From contig NZ_JADPEG010000002.1 of assembly GCF_015667585.1 (NCBI RefSeq), forward strand, positions 62,001-126,000: a DNA stretch of 64,000 nt, written 5' to 3'. The position numbers were made by a program, and so were the translations under genes. This stretch comes from Clostridium sp. D33t1_170424_F3 (GTDB lineage Bacteria; Bacillota; Clostridia; Oscillospirales; Acutalibacteraceae). A model generated the notes under the pieces. The model saw nothing but the letters and a program-made list of their open reading frames with translations, had not been told where the DNA came from and did no database searches. This document shows, piece after piece, positions 28,960-38,479 of the stretch (the stretch's first letter is position 1; every line of letters begins with the position of its first letter).

Positions 28960-30322
28960 TGCGCAAAACCTCCTGTGCGGTGAAGCGCATAAACTCGCCC
29001 TGCCAATGCAGCGGCACGGTCTTTGTCTCGCCGTGGCGGTTTTTTGCCACGATGCATTCGCCGCTGTTACGGTCGTCGGATTCTCCCGGCGCGTCCGCGC
29101 TCGCGTAGTAATCCTCGCGGTACAGGAACAGAACAATATCCGCGTCCTGCTCGATGGAACCGGAATCTCGCAGGTCGGAGAGCATCGGCCGGTGCGTGGT
29201 GCGCTGCTCGCTGGCACGGGACAGCTGTGAAAGCGTCAATACCGGCACGTTCAGCTCCTTCGCCATGATCTTCAGGTTCCGGGTGATCTCTGAAATTTCC
29301 TGCACGCGGTTGCCATCCCCTTTGCGGTTGTTGGAACCTGACATCAGCTGCAGATAGTCGATGACCACCAGGTCCACATCCTTGAGACGGCGCAGCTTTG
29401 CCTTCATTTCCGGCACGGTGATGCCGGAGCTGTCGTCAAAATACATCTTCGTCTTGGAGAGGATATCCCCCGCCTCGATGATGCGCACCCACTCGTCTTC
29501 GCTGAGCTTGCCGGTGCGCAGCTTCGTGCCGCCTACCATGGCTTCTGTGGAGATCAAACGGGAGGAAAGCTGTTCCTTCGTCATTTCCAGGGAAAAAAAC
29601 GCAATTTTCTTCTCCGCCTTGACCGCCGCGTGCCGCGCGATGTTCAACGCAAAGCTTGTTTTACCCATACCGGGACGCGCCGCCAGCAAAATCAGGTCGG
29701 AGCGGTTCAGCCCGGTGATGGTGTCGTCCAGCTCCCGGATGCCGGTGGGTACGCCCTTAAATAAATCGCTATCCGGCGAATTGAGCAGGTCCAGCCGGTC
29801 CAGCGTCTGGATGATGATCTCGTCGATGCGCTGCAACCCCTGCATATTCTTCCCGCGGCGGATGTCAAAAATCCGCTGCTCTGCGGAATCGAGGAGTTTT
29901 TCGGCGTCGACCCCGCCGTCGGACGCCTCCTCCATAATCTCCCGCGCCGTAATAATCAGCGTGCGGATGTCGTATTTATCCCGCACAATGCGGGCGTACG
30001 ACTCCACATTGCTGATCGAGGGAACAATCTGCGCGAGCTGCAACAGATACGTCTTGCCGCTGGTCTCGTCAAACTCCCGGTATTCCTTGAGTTTTTCGAG
30101 CAGCGTGACAAAGTCCACTTGCCGGCCCACTGTGAACATGTCCAGCATGGCGGCATAGATCAGGCTGTTATTGGTCTGATAAAAATAGTCCGGGCGGGGC
30201 AGGATCTCCGCCACCCGGTCCAGACAGGAGGAATCCAGCAGGATCGCGCCCAGAACGGACTGCTCCGCCTCCGGGCTGAAGGGCAAATTCAGGGCGCTGT
30301 AACCCGCCGTTAAATTGTCCAT
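28952..30322 (-). CDS. dnaB: Replicative DNA helicase DnaB
   Basis: 456 residues from the ATG at 30322, a suitable distance after GGGAGG; an ATG at 30328 lies too close to that site. The N-terminal collar domain begins with LPFSPEAEQSVLGAILLD. The RecA-like motor has Walker A ARPGMGKTS and the segments GSIEQDADIVLFLYR and AKNRHGETKTVPL. The ring unwinds DNA at the replication fork. It follows rplI by 27 bp, in the same order as Bacillus. Confidence 0.95.
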   Translation of the reverse strand: MDNLTAGYSALNLPFSPEAEQSVLGAILLDSSCLDRVAEILPRPDYFYQTNNSLIYAAMLDMFTVGRQVDFVTLLEKLKEYREFDETSGKTYLLQLAQIVPSISNVESYARIVRDKYDIRTLIITAREIMEEASDGGVDAEKLLDSAEQRIFDIRRGKNMQGLQRIDEIIIQTLDRLDLLNSPDSDLFKGVPTGIRELDDTITGLNRSDLILLAARPGMGKTSFALNIARHAAVKAEKKIAFFSLEMTKEQLSSRLISTEAMVGGTKLRTGKLSEDEWVRIIEAGDILSKTKMYFDDSSGITVPEMKAKLRRLKDVDLVVIDYLQLMSGSNNRKGDGNRVQEISEITRNLKIMAKELNVPVLTLSQLSRASEQRTTHRPMLSDLRDSGSIEQDADIVLFLYREDYYASADAPGESDDRNSGECIVAKNRHGETKTVPLHWQGEFMRFTAQEVLRSE

Positions 30323-30349
30323 GTGCATCCCTCCCGTTTTCCTTTACTT

Positions 30350-30805
30350 TTACTTTTCCTGCGATTCCGATACCACTGCGAAAACCTTGGCGCTGATGCC
30401 GGTATAGAGCTTCACCACGCACTGGTAGGTGCCGAACGCCTTGATATCTCCGTCCACTTCGATCTTGCGCTTATCCACGTCGATGTGGTAGGTTTTTCGG
30501 ATCGCCTCCGCAATTTCCTTGGAGGTAATGGAGCCGAACAGGCGCCCGCCCGTGCCGCCCTTGGCAGTCAGCTTGACGCTCTTGCCTTCCAGCTTGGCCG
30601 CGGCCTCTGTCGCCATTTTCTTTTCCGTCTCAATCTTATGCGCTTTGGCGGATTCGGCGTTTTTCAGCTCGTTCATCGCCTGTGCGTTGGCCTCCTTGGC
30701 CAGGTTGCGCGGAAACAGGAAATTGCGCGCGTATCCGTCGGACACATTGACCAGCTCGCCCTTTTTCCCGCTTCCCTTTACATCCTGCAATAAGATGACT
30801 TTCAT
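30350..30805 (-). CDS. rplI: Ribosomal protein L9
   Basis: 151 residues with the highly conserved start [17 protein letters not shown] and [17 protein letters not shown], a long connecting helix and the C-terminal RNA-binding domain. L9 stabilises the L1-stalk side of the large subunit. It is 13 bp after gdpP and in one operon with dnaB. Confidence 0.97.
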   Translation of the reverse strand: MKVILLQDVKGSGKKGELVNVSDGYARNFLFPRNLAKEANAQAMNELKNAESAKAHKIETEKKMATEAAAKLEGKSVKLTAKGGTGGRLFGSITSKEIAEAIRKTYHIDVDKRKIEVDGDIKAFGTYQCVVKLYTGISAKVFAVVSESQEK

Positions 30806-30818
30806 GATAAATTCCCTC

Positions 30819-32789
30819 CTATTTTTGATTCGCCGCCAGCTGCACTTTCTTTTTGATCGCCGCCAGCAGCTGTGTTTTGGCCTGTTCCACCGTGATATCC
30901 GGAATCTGCGCCGCCGCCATATTCAAATGGCCGCCGCCGCCCAGCTCCTCCATCACGATCTGTACGTTGATATCCCCCAGCGAACGCGCCGAGATATTCA
31001 TCACATTCCCCGTGGGGAAGATTACGAAGGACGCCTTGACGCCCTGGATGGAAAGCAGCTCATCCGCCGCCTGGGACGAGGTTACCCGGATGTCCGGGAA
31101 CTCGTGGTCCGTGTGGGCGATGGCGCAGCATTCCATGATTTCCGCCGCGGAAACAATGGCGTATTTCGCTTTGTAGCTGTCGATGGTATCGGCAAACATG
31201 CGCTTGACCTCCACCGTATCCGCGCCGCGGCGGCGCAGGTATGCGGCCGCTTCAAAGGTGCGCACGCCGGTCTTGAGCACAAAGCTCTTGGTATCCAGCA
31301 TGATGCCGGCCAACAGCGCTTCGGCCTCCGCCTGTGTCAGCGTATGGTCGCCGACATACTGCACCAGTTCCGCCACCATCTCCGACGTGGAGCTGGCGTA
31401 CGGTTCATGGTAAAAGACGATTGCATTCTCAATGTGCTTGACCATCATGCGGTGGTGGTCGATTACCACCACGCGCGCCGCCCGGTTCAGCAAGTCCTTG
31501 CTCTCCACAAAGTCCGGGGAATGCGTGTCCACCACGATCAGCAGGGTGCGGGACGTCATCTGCTCCAGCGCCTCCGCCGGCGCGAGAAAAACTGTTTTGC
31601 CCGGCGCCGCCGCTTCAACATGGGTAATCAGCTGCCCGGCCAGGCTCTGCTGCCGGTTGGTTACCACGTACGCCGGCTTTTGCAGCGCCTTGGTCACCGC
31701 GCTCCAGATGCCGACCGCCGAACCAACCGCATCAAGATCGGAGAACCGGTGGCCCATGATCATCACATTGTCGGAATCCTTGATATGATCGGAAAGTGTG
31801 GCGGCAATGACGCGGGTGCGCACTTTGTCGCGCTTTTCCACGCCCTTGCTCAAGCCGCCGAAGAACTCATAGGTATCGTTTTTCTGTTTGACCGCCACCT
31901 GGTCGCCGCCACGGCCCAGCGCCATTTCCAGCGCCTTGCGCGCCCACAGCTCGGATTCCTGCAGGTTCCCCGCGCCGCGGCCCACACCGATGGAAACCGT
32001 CGGGCTGCGGCGTTCCACCGTTTTGATCCCGCGGACCATGTCCAGGATTTCAAAGCGCTTTTCCATCGCCTGCCGGATATGCGCCTCATCCGTCAGGATC
32101 AAAAAGCGGCCGCCGCTGAGACGGCGCAAAAAGCCGTTCATACTCTGCGCCCATTCCGCCAGTGTACTCTCCACATCGGACGCAAGCCGCGCGTCTTCGC
32201 CTCCGTTGAGATCCCGCGCCAGCTCCTCCCGGTTATCAAAATGCGCGATGGCCACAACCGGCCGCTTTTCCGCAAATTCTTTGTTGACGGCCTTATAATA
32301 TGTATCGTCCACGAGGTACAGGATGCTGCCCCCCGCCGTCTGCGAGGCATAGGCGGTAAAGCGGCGGTTTCCAACGCCGACGTCCGTCCCCTTCGCCTGC
32401 ATCACCTGCTCCAGCGTATGGGGATAGAGATAGCGCAGGATGTTTTCCCCGCGGCAGTCCCTCGTTCCGCCGACGCTCTCCAGAAACGCGGGGTTGGCCC
32501 AGACAATATCCCCGGCCTCCCCGATGATGGCGACCGGCATGGTCAAACGCTGCAGCGCCTGGTATTCCTGCCCGGACAGGACGCGCCGCACAGCCCGTAC
32601 CGAATACAGGATATGCGATTGAAACCGGAAAATAGAAACCGCGACCATGATCACGGCCGCGATTGCCAGAACGAGCTCTGTGACAAACACCGCCGGATTG
32701 TGGGTAAACCAACTCACCCCCGCCATTACCAGCATAACCGCCGCAATGACCAGACAGACCGGCGATGCAACCCATATCTTTTTTTTCAC
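30819..32789 (-). CDS. gdpP: Cyclic-di-AMP phosphodiesterase GdpP-like (DHH/DHHA1)
   Basis: 656 residues from a GTG at 32789 with AAGGAG upstream. Two N-terminal membrane helices (about 5-50) are followed by a PAS-like domain, a degenerate GGDEF domain (about 170-300) and a DHH domain with [20 protein letters not shown] and VIDHHRM as metal-binding motifs, then DHHA1 with [10 protein letters not shown]. It hydrolyses c-di-AMP, which controls potassium and osmotic balance. The gdpP-rplI-dnaB order is the same as in Bacillus. Confidence 0.93.
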   Translation of the reverse strand: MKKKIWVASPVCLVIAAVMLVMAGVSWFTHNPAVFVTELVLAIAAVIMVAVSIFRFQSHILYSVRAVRRVLSGQEYQALQRLTMPVAIIGEAGDIVWANPAFLESVGGTRDCRGENILRYLYPHTLEQVMQAKGTDVGVGNRRFTAYASQTAGGSILYLVDDTYYKAVNKEFAEKRPVVAIAHFDNREELARDLNGGEDARLASDVESTLAEWAQSMNGFLRRLSGGRFLILTDEAHIRQAMEKRFEILDMVRGIKTVERRSPTVSIGVGRGAGNLQESELWARKALEMALGRGGDQVAVKQKNDTYEFFGGLSKGVEKRDKVRTRVIAATLSDHIKDSDNVMIMGHRFSDLDAVGSAVGIWSAVTKALQKPAYVVTNRQQSLAGQLITHVEAAAPGKTVFLAPAEALEQMTSRTLLIVVDTHSPDFVESKDLLNRAARVVVIDHHRMMVKHIENAIVFYHEPYASSTSEMVAELVQYVGDHTLTQAEAEALLAGIMLDTKSFVLKTGVRTFEAAAYLRRRGADTVEVKRMFADTIDSYKAKYAIVSAAEIMECCAIAHTDHEFPDIRVTSSQAADELLSIQGVKASFVIFPTGNVMNISARSLGDINVQIVMEELGGGGHLNMAAAQIPDITVEQAKTQLLAAIKKKVQLAANQK

Positions 32790-32870
32790 CGTTTTTACTC
32801 CTTAAATCCGAAACTGGCCGGCACGCATGACGAATGGCCGCGGCGTTTCCGCCGCAGCCAGCACGTCGTT

Positions 32871-34787
32871 TTATATTTCCATGATGATCGGCAGGATCAT
32901 CGGGCTTCTGCGCGTACGTTCGTACAGGAAGCGCGACAACTCGTCCTTGATGCGCGTCTTTAAAGCGCCCCACTCATGGATGTGGTGTTCCGAGCAGCTC
33001 TCCAGAGCAGCAACCACACGTTTCTTCGCCTCGTCGATCAGCGGCTCCGCCTCACGCACATAGACAAATCCGCGGGAGACGACGTCCGGGCCGGAAACCA
33101 CATTGCCTGACGCGTCGATGGTGCACACCACGACAATGAGGCCGTCCTCCGCCAGATGCTTGCGGTCCCGCAGCACAATGCTGCCCACGTCGCCCACGCC
33201 GAGGCCGTCCACCAAAATGCGGCCCGCCGGGACGCTGGTGAGTTTCTTCATATAATCCTGGTTCAGCTCCACCACATCGCCGATGTCGCCGATGTAAATC
33301 CGGGAGCTGTCCATCCCCATCGATGCGGCAAGCCCCGCGTTCTTGCGCAGGTGCTTCTGCTCGCCGTGGACCGGGATAAAATACTTGGGTTTGGTAATCC
33401 CCTGAATGATTTTAAGCTCCTCCTGGCAGGCGTGGCCCGAAACGTGCACTTCGTACATCGATTCATAAATGACCTCGCAGCCGCGTTTCAGAAGCTCGTC
33501 GACCACAGCGCCGACGGTTTTTTCATTGCCGGGAATCGGCCTTGCAGAGATAATGATGAAGTCGCCGGGGCCGACCTCCACCTTGCGGTGGTCCGCAAAC
33601 GCCATGCGCGTCAGGGCGCTCATCGGCTCGCCCTGGCTGCCGGTGGTGATCAGCACCACCTTCTCCTTGGGGTAACGGTTGAGCAGGTCGATGTCAATCA
33701 GCACGCCGTCCGGCACCTGCAAATACCCCATCTCCACGGCGATGCCCATCACGTTCAGCATGCTGCGCCCGGAAAGCGCCACCTTGCGGCCATAACGGAC
33801 CGCACAGTTGATGATCTGCTGCACGCGGCTGATATTGGACGCGAACGTCGCAATAATGATGCGCTTTTTCTCCGCGCGCTTGAACAGGTTTTCAAAGGTA
33901 TTGTCCACCATCTGCTCCGTCTTGGTGTAGCCGGGCCGTTCGGCGTTGGTGGAGTCCGCCAGCAGGGCCAGAACGCCCTCGTTGCCCAACTCCGCAAAGC
34001 GGCCCAGGTCGATCATTTCGCCCCAGGCGGGCGTGCAGTCGATCTTAAAGTCGCCGGTGTACACAACGGTGCCTGCCGGAGAGTGGATCGCAAAACCGAC
34101 CGCGTCCGGAATGGAATGGTTTACATGGATAAACTCCACGTTCATGCAGCCGAGCTTAACGGTCTGTCCCGGTTTAACCACGTTCATTTTGACCTTACCG
34201 GAAAGTCCGTGCTCCTTGAGCTTCCCTTCCACCAGGCCCAGCGTCAGCATGGTGCCGTAGATCGGCAGGTTGACGCGCTTGAGCAGGTACGGCAGCGCGC
34301 CGATGTGGTCCTCATGTCCGTGCGTCAGCACAATGCCGCGGATTTTATCCGCGTTGCGCTCCACAAAGGTAAAGTCCGGCAGAACCAGGTCCACACCCAG
34401 CATATCCTCGTCCGGGAACGCCATGCCGCAGTCCACGATCAGCATATCGCCTTCGCACTCATACAAGGTGAAGTTCTTTCCAATCTCGTTGAGTCCGCCC
34501 AGAAAATACGCTTTAATGGACGGCTTCTTCACCGGTGGCTGTCCGCGTTTTTTGCCGCGCGCCGGCTTGGCCGCCTGTTCCGCGGCCGGTTCCGCCTGCT
34601 GCGGTTTTTTAGGCTGCGCCGCCCGCTTCGCAGGACGGCGGCGGGGCTGTTCCGGCTTCTTCTCCGGCGTTTCTTCCAGTCTGGCTGGCAACGTTACTTT
34701 TCCATACAGCGCCGGATGCACCCCTGTTTCTGCAGCTGCCTCCTGCAGGTGCACTGTATCCGTTTGATTCTGATTTCTTTCCGTCAA
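32871..34787 (-). CDS. rnj: Ribonuclease J with a basic N-terminal extension
   Basis: 638 residues from a TTG at 34787, seven bases after GGAGG. The metallo-beta-lactamase/beta-CASP core starts near residue 88 and has HGHEDHIG (from about residue 156) and SGHACQEEL. RNase J is an endo- and 5'-3' exonuclease central to RNA decay in Gram-positives. The first 85 or so residues are a low-complexity Lys/Arg/Pro/Ala-rich extension absent from Bacillus RNase J, likely unstructured and possibly RNA-binding. A candidate RNA and terminator lie in the region upstream, so leader control is possible. Confidence 0.92.
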   Translation of the reverse strand: MTERNQNQTDTVHLQEAAAETGVHPALYGKVTLPARLEETPEKKPEQPRRRPAKRAAQPKKPQQAEPAAEQAAKPARGKKRGQPPVKKPSIKAYFLGGLNEIGKNFTLYECEGDMLIVDCGMAFPDEDMLGVDLVLPDFTFVERNADKIRGIVLTHGHEDHIGALPYLLKRVNLPIYGTMLTLGLVEGKLKEHGLSGKVKMNVVKPGQTVKLGCMNVEFIHVNHSIPDAVGFAIHSPAGTVVYTGDFKIDCTPAWGEMIDLGRFAELGNEGVLALLADSTNAERPGYTKTEQMVDNTFENLFKRAEKKRIIIATFASNISRVQQIINCAVRYGRKVALSGRSMLNVMGIAVEMGYLQVPDGVLIDIDLLNRYPKEKVVLITTGSQGEPMSALTRMAFADHRKVEVGPGDFIIISARPIPGNEKTVGAVVDELLKRGCEVIYESMYEVHVSGHACQEELKIIQGITKPKYFIPVHGEQKHLRKNAGLAASMGMDSSRIYIGDIGDVVELNQDYMKKLTSVPAGRILVDGLGVGDVGSIVLRDRKHLAEDGLIVVVCTIDASGNVVSGPDVVSRGFVYVREAEPLIDEAKKRVVAALESCSEHHIHEWGALKTRIKDELSRFLYERTRRSPMILPIIMEI

Positions 34788-34946
34788 GATATGACCTCCA
34801 TTATTTTTGGATACGCCGATAAAATGTCCGCCTGCAAACGGTGCCTGGCGGGCATGACGCTCCAAAGTAAAATATTTATATTTTTAATCCGCGCAAAGCC
34901 GCTCCGGAAACGCTGCCGGAACCGCGCGCATTAATAATATTCAGTT

Positions 34947-34976
34947 AAAAAGGAATTCCCCGTCCGGGGTAATTCC
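34947..34976 (-). terminator. Intrinsic terminator of the candidate RNA upstream of rnj
   Basis: GGAATT-A-CCCCG pairs with CGGGG-A-ATTCC around GA, followed leftward by TTTTTAAC. Confidence 0.8.
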
Positions 34977-35130
34977 ATCCTGTCGCACATACTGAAAACC
35001 CTTGTGAAACCTTTTTCAACAGGACGCCGCACACCGTCTGTACGGTTTCTGCGGCAGATACATTCCCGACCGCGGGTCCGGCCCGTCCTTTTCCAAAAAA
35101 CAGCGCCGTTTCCCACCGGTTATGATTGCT
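34947..35130 (-). ncRNA. Candidate structured RNA or rnj leader (about 180 nt)
   Basis: A consensus promoter (35162-35134) and an intrinsic terminator (34976-34947) bracket a sequence with no plausible protein. In it, GCCGCA pairs with TGCGGC and ACCGT with ACGGT in a central hairpin, and outer arms AAAAGGACG and CGTCCTGTT pair around it. The size resembles 6S RNA, but I do not see the expected long duplex with central bubble. Read-through would extend into rnj, so it could be a cis-acting leader. Confidence 0.55.
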
Positions 35131-35133
35131 TTT

Positions 35134-35162
35134 ATTGTACCTTGATATTGTATAGCTGTCAA
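35134..35162 (-). promoter_or_regulatory. Sigma-A promoter upstream of the candidate RNA / rnj
   Basis: Minus strand TTGACA (35162-35157), exactly 17 bp, then TACAAT (35139-35134). One of the best promoters in the window. Confidence 0.8.
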
Positions 35163-35283
35163 GTTTCCTAAAAAGCAGGCCGCACTTTTATTCATATTAT
35201 GGCCCCTTCTGTGCTTGTTAAACCAATCGTACCGCCATCTGAAAAAAATTGCGGCCCTGCGCGCACGCAATATCTTTCTATGC

Positions 35284-35430
35284 TATAATAACCTCACGCC
35301 GTTAGCGGAAGCAGAGCTTCCGACGGCTGAGAGAACATTGTACCGTTGTGATGGAGGCTGCGCCTCTTCTTGGTATAATAACCTCACGCCGTGACCGGAA
35401 GCAGAGCTTCCGACGGCTGAGAGAACATTG
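35284..35430 (+). repeat. Tandem 90-bp hairpin repeat, one full and one partial unit, upstream of rnhA
   Basis: The full unit is 35284-35373; the partial unit starts at 35374 and keeps similarity to about 35430. Each begins TATAATAACCTCACG and has the GCCGT...ACGGC / GGAAGC-GCTTCC hairpin. They belong to the same family as 9313-9492 and also read in the sense direction of the downstream gene. Confidence 0.85.
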
Positions 35431-35577
35431 AATCATACCAGCTTTTGGATGTGATATGGCGTTTCAGCCTTAAAGAAAAGCCTCTGCTGGTCGGGTATGA
35501 TTGAATAACTTGATTGCACAGAAAAAACAATTCAATACATATAAATCCAATACATATATAGGAAAAGGATGGATACG

Positions 35578-36027
35578 ATGAAACATGTGGAAATTTTTAC
35601 GGACGGCGCCTGCCAGGGCAATCCAGGGCCGGGCGGCTGGGGTGCGGTCCTGCGGTATAACGGCGTGGAAAAGGAGATCAGCGGCGGCGACGCGGACACC
35701 ACCAACAACCGCATGGAACTCAGTGCGGTCATTGCCGCCCTGCAATGCCTGAAAGAACCGTGCGAAGTAACGCTGTACAGCGATTCCCAATACGTCTGCA
35801 ACGCCATAGAAAAGGGTTGGGCCAAAGGCTGGCGGCGCAACGGCTGGCGCAAGTCGGACAAATCTCCCGCTCTGAACGCAGACCTGTGGGAGACGCTGTT
35901 GAACCTGCTGGAACAGCACAAAATCACCATCCGTTGGGTGCGGGGGCACAACGGCCATCCGGAAAACGAACGCTGCGACCGCCTGGCGGTGGCGGCGGCG
36001 GAACGTGCCAGGTCCGGACAGCTATAA
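35578..36027 (+). CDS. rnhA: Ribonuclease HI
   Basis: 149 residues from the ATG at 35578, five bases after AAAGGATGG; an ATG nine bases earlier overlaps that site. The fold is recognised from [41 protein letters not shown] and [12 protein letters not shown], which supply the four acidic catalytic residues. It removes RNA from RNA-DNA hybrids. The gene is divergent from rnj across the longest intergenic region in the window. Confidence 0.94.
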   Translation: MKHVEIFTDGACQGNPGPGGWGAVLRYNGVEKEISGGDADTTNNRMELSAVIAALQCLKEPCEVTLYSDSQYVCNAIEKGWAKGWRRNGWRKSDKSPALNADLWETLLNLLEQHKITIRWVRGHNGHPENERCDRLAVAAAERARSGQL

Positions 36028-36043
36028 AATTTTTCAAACCCTA

Positions 36044-36072
36044 TTGCATACTATACTAAAAAGGTGTATATT
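36044..36072 (+). promoter_or_regulatory. Likely promoter for the nifS-nifU pair
   Basis: TTGCAT (36044-36049), 17 bp, TATATT (36067-36072); an overlapping TATAAT lies at 36072-36077. The AT-rich area could hold an operator, but none is clear. Confidence 0.4.
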
Positions 36073-36182
36073 ATAATCATAGTAAATCAGTCAGGATTTG
36101 CCAGTCCATTTTGTAAAAAAATTTGCCGGCCCGATCGGGAACCCGGCGCACTGATATAAGGAAAGAAAAGGTGATTGTGAAC

Positions 36183-37370
36183 ATGGCACATTTTGTTTAT
36201 GCTGATAACGCCGCGACAACGCCGGTTTCTCCCGCTGTTTTTGAGGCGATGAAACCGTATTTTACATCAATTTACGGCAATCCGTCCAGCCTGTATTCCG
36301 TAGGCCGGGACGCCAAACGCCCGCTGGAGCTGGCGCGCGGAGAAGTTGCCGCCTGCCTTGGCGCGGAACCGGCTGAGATTTTCTTTACCTCCGGCGGCAG
36401 CGAAGCCGACAACTGGGCCATCAAAGGCGCGGCGCACTTACAGGCAAAGAAAGGCAAAAAGCATATTATTACCTCTAAATTTGAACACCACGCTGTGCTG
36501 CATACCTGCGCTTCTCTGGAAAAAGAGGGTTTTTCCGTCACATACCTGGATGTTCACGAAGACGGTCTGGTCCGTCCGGAGGAACTGGAAGCCGCGATCC
36601 GGGAGGATACGGCTCTTGTCACCATTATGTACGCCAACAATGAGATCGGCACCATCCAGCCGATTCCGGAGATCGGGGCTATCTGCAAACAGCACGGCGT
36701 GTTGTTCCACACCGACGCGGTACAGGCGGTCGGCAACGTGCCGATCGATGTAAAAGCGCAGGGCATCGACCTGCTCTCCCTCTCCGCGCACAAGTTCCAT
36801 GGCCCCAAAGGCGTGGGCGCGCTTTATGTCCGCAAAGGGATACCGCTCCCCAATTTAATCGACGGCGGCGCGCAGGAGCGCGGACGCCGTGCCGGCACCG
36901 AAAACGTGGCCGGTATTGTCGGCCTGAGCACCGCGTTGAAAGAAGCCTGCGCCACCATGGAGGAACGCGCCAAGCGTCTGACCGCCATGCGGGACAGGCT
37001 GGTTGACGGTATTTTGCAGATTGAGCGCTCCCGCCTGAACGGCGACCAAGTCAAACGGCTGCCGGGAAACGTTAACTTCTGTTTTGAGGGCATTGAAGGC
37101 GAATCCCTTTTGCTGCTGCTGGACCTGAACGGCATCTGCGGTTCCTCCGGCTCCGCCTGCACCTCGGGTTCGCTGGACCCCAGCCATGTGCTGCTTTCCA
37201 TCGGTCTGCCGCACGAGATCGCGCACGGCTCCCTGCGCCTCTCCTTCAGCGACCAGAACACGGAAGAGGACGTCGACTACATCCTGGAAGTTCTACCCGG
37301 CATTGTGGAGCGGCTGCGCGCCATGTCCCCGCTCTGGGATGAAATCATCCACGGAAAAAAGTATAACTGA
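36183..37370 (+). CDS. nifS: Cysteine desulfurase NifS/IscS type
   Basis: 395 residues from the ATG at 36183 with AAAAGGTG upstream. It is a pyridoxal-phosphate enzyme that passes sulfur from cysteine to a scaffold protein. The start [12 protein letters not shown], the PLP-lysine segment [10 protein letters not shown] and the catalytic loop with Cys326 in [17 protein letters not shown] are visible. The long mobile cysteine loop indicates the NifS/IscS class rather than SufS. It is followed 51 bp later by the scaffold gene, forming a minimal Fe-S assembly unit typical of anaerobic Firmicutes. Confidence 0.94.
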   Translation: MAHFVYADNAATTPVSPAVFEAMKPYFTSIYGNPSSLYSVGRDAKRPLELARGEVAACLGAEPAEIFFTSGGSEADNWAIKGAAHLQAKKGKKHIITSKFEHHAVLHTCASLEKEGFSVTYLDVHEDGLVRPEELEAAIREDTALVTIMYANNEIGTIQPIPEIGAICKQHGVLFHTDAVQAVGNVPIDVKAQGIDLLSLSAHKFHGPKGVGALYVRKGIPLPNLIDGGAQERGRRAGTENVAGIVGLSTALKEACATMEERAKRLTAMRDRLVDGILQIERSRLNGDQVKRLPGNVNFCFEGIEGESLLLLLDLNGICGSSGSACTSGSLDPSHVLLSIGLPHEIAHGSLRLSFSDQNTEEDVDYILEVLPGIVERLRAMSPLWDEIIHGKKYN

Positions 37371-37421
37371 TTGATAAATATGAACAGAAAAACAATGTCA
37401 AAGAAAAGAGGCTGATCGTTT

Positions 37422-37856
37422 ATGGCATACAGTGAAAAAGTAATGGATCATTTTGCAAATCCGCGCAATGTCGGTGAGATGGAAGACCCCAGCGGCGTCG
37501 GCGAAGTCGGCAACTCCCGCTGCGGCGACATCATGCGCATGTACATTAAGGTCGACGGCGACACCATCACGGACGTAAAATTCAAGACCTTTGGCTGCGG
37601 CGCGGCCATCGCCACCAGCTCCATGGCAACGGAGCTGATTAAGGGCAAGAAGATTGCGGACGCGCTCAAGCTTACCAACAAGGCTGTAATGGAGGCGCTC
37701 GACGGACTGCCGCCGGTCAAGGTGCACTGTTCCGTTCTCGCCGAGCAGGCCATTAAAGCGGCGGTATCTGACTATTACAAGCGCCAGGGCATCGACCCCA
37801 CGCCCTTTGTCGGAGAAGTCCCGGCATGTGAGGAATGCGCCTGCGATGCACATTAA
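37422..37856 (+). CDS. nifU: Iron-sulfur cluster scaffold NifU/IscU-like
   Basis: 144 residues. The three cluster-binding cysteines are Cys34 (NSRCGD, with Asp36), Cys59 (FGCGAA) and Cys103 (VHCSVLAE). A short tail CEECACDAH adds further cysteines, common in clostridial members. It receives sulfur from the NifS protein encoded just upstream and builds [2Fe-2S]/[4Fe-4S] clusters for clients such as aconitase and radical SAM enzymes. Confidence 0.94.
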   Translation: MAYSEKVMDHFANPRNVGEMEDPSGVGEVGNSRCGDIMRMYIKVDGDTITDVKFKTFGCGAAIATSSMATELIKGKKIADALKLTNKAVMEALDGLPPVKVHCSVLAEQAIKAAVSDYYKRQGIDPTPFVGEVPACEECACDAH

Positions 37857-37886
37857 TTTAAACCCTTACAATCTATAATTCTATAA

Positions 37887-37934
37887 AAAACGGCAGGCCC
37901 GGACTTTTGTAAAGATCCGGGCCTGCCGTTTTTT
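37887..37934. terminator. Bidirectional terminator after nifU
   Basis: AAAACGGCAGGCCCGGA pairs perfectly with TCCGGGCCTGCCGTTTT. T-runs on both sides also serve the convergent small gene. Confidence 0.92.
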
Positions 37935-38142
37935 ATCGTCTGCCCCGGCGCACATGCGCCATGGTGCATTGGATTTGCCGCACGGCGCTGCGCAGCGCAC
38001 GAATATCCTGCATATAACCGGCTGCCCACCCCGCCTGGCGCAGCAGATTTTCCACCTGAAAGGAGGTGTTTTGCATCCGCTGATAGGTCAGAACCGCATT
38101 TCGCACGGTATTGAGCTGTGTCAATAACTGCCGATTGTTCAT
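37933..38142 (-). CDS. Small protein of unknown function (69 residues)
   Basis: From the ATG at 38142, eight bases after GGGGG; a GTG at 38151 is too close to that site. The sequence is helical, rich in Gln, Arg and Asn (NNRQLLTQLNTVRNAVL, then AGWAAGYMQDIRALRSAVRQ), without export signal or membrane segment, and has one Cys. I do not recognise a family. A good ribosome site and the shared terminator at 37887-37934 support it as a real gene. Confidence 0.6.
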   Translation of the reverse strand: MNNRQLLTQLNTVRNAVLTYQRMQNTSFQVENLLRQAGWAAGYMQDIRALRSAVRQIQCTMAHVRRGRR

Positions 38143-38217
38143 GATATTCACCCCCGTCCCTTCATACTATTCTGTCCTCCGGGGAGCGTTCAGCCAACTT
38201 TTCTCACATGCGTGTGG

Positions 38218-38246
38218 TTGCTTATTTAGAAAAATACGTGTATACT
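38218..38246 (+). promoter_or_regulatory. Promoter for a small gene
   Basis: TTGCTT (38218-38223), 17 bp, TATACT (38241-38246), 30 bp before the ATG at 38276. Confidence 0.6.
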
Positions 38247-38275
38247 GTAGAAAAAAGAGCGAGGCGAATACGACC

Positions 38276-38479
38276 ATGAGACATCACAAAAAGATATGTA
38301 AGGAATTGGGATTAATCAACCACAATTTAAATGCGTTGATTCAAAATCAGAATGAAATTTACAGCAAACTGGAGGAATTGCGCCGCGCCGTCGACGCCTT
38401 GCAGCCTGCACAGGACGTCGTCGTTTCCGCCGCTGCGGACAGCGCGCTAACGGAGAAATACGAAGACGGAATCGTTTGA
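38276..38479 (+). CDS. Small protein of unknown function (67 residues)
   Basis: From the ATG at 38276, nine bases after GAGGCG and just after a consensus-like promoter. The sequence has a basic start (MRHHKKICKELG), a likely coiled-coil middle (LNALIQNQNEIYSKLEELRRAVDAL, written here in part of residues 15-42) and an acidic tail. The end overlaps the convergent yaaA gene by 33 bases. No family is recognised. The upstream open frame is ignored because it covers the promoter. Confidence 0.5.
   Translation: MRHHKKICKELGLINHNLNALIQNQNEIYSKLEELRRAVDALQPAQDVVVSAAADSALTEKYEDGIV

Noticed and set aside
30519..32963. 814-codon frame antisense to rplI and gdpP
   Set aside because: Would cover two conserved genes on the other strand and has no recognisable domain.
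34947..35130. 6S RNA, SRP RNA, tmRNA or T-box identity for the candidate RNA
   Set aside because: No long central-bubble duplex, no SRP tetraloop domain, no tmRNA acceptor ends and no T-box AGGGTGG motif could be found; kept only as an unnamed candidate.
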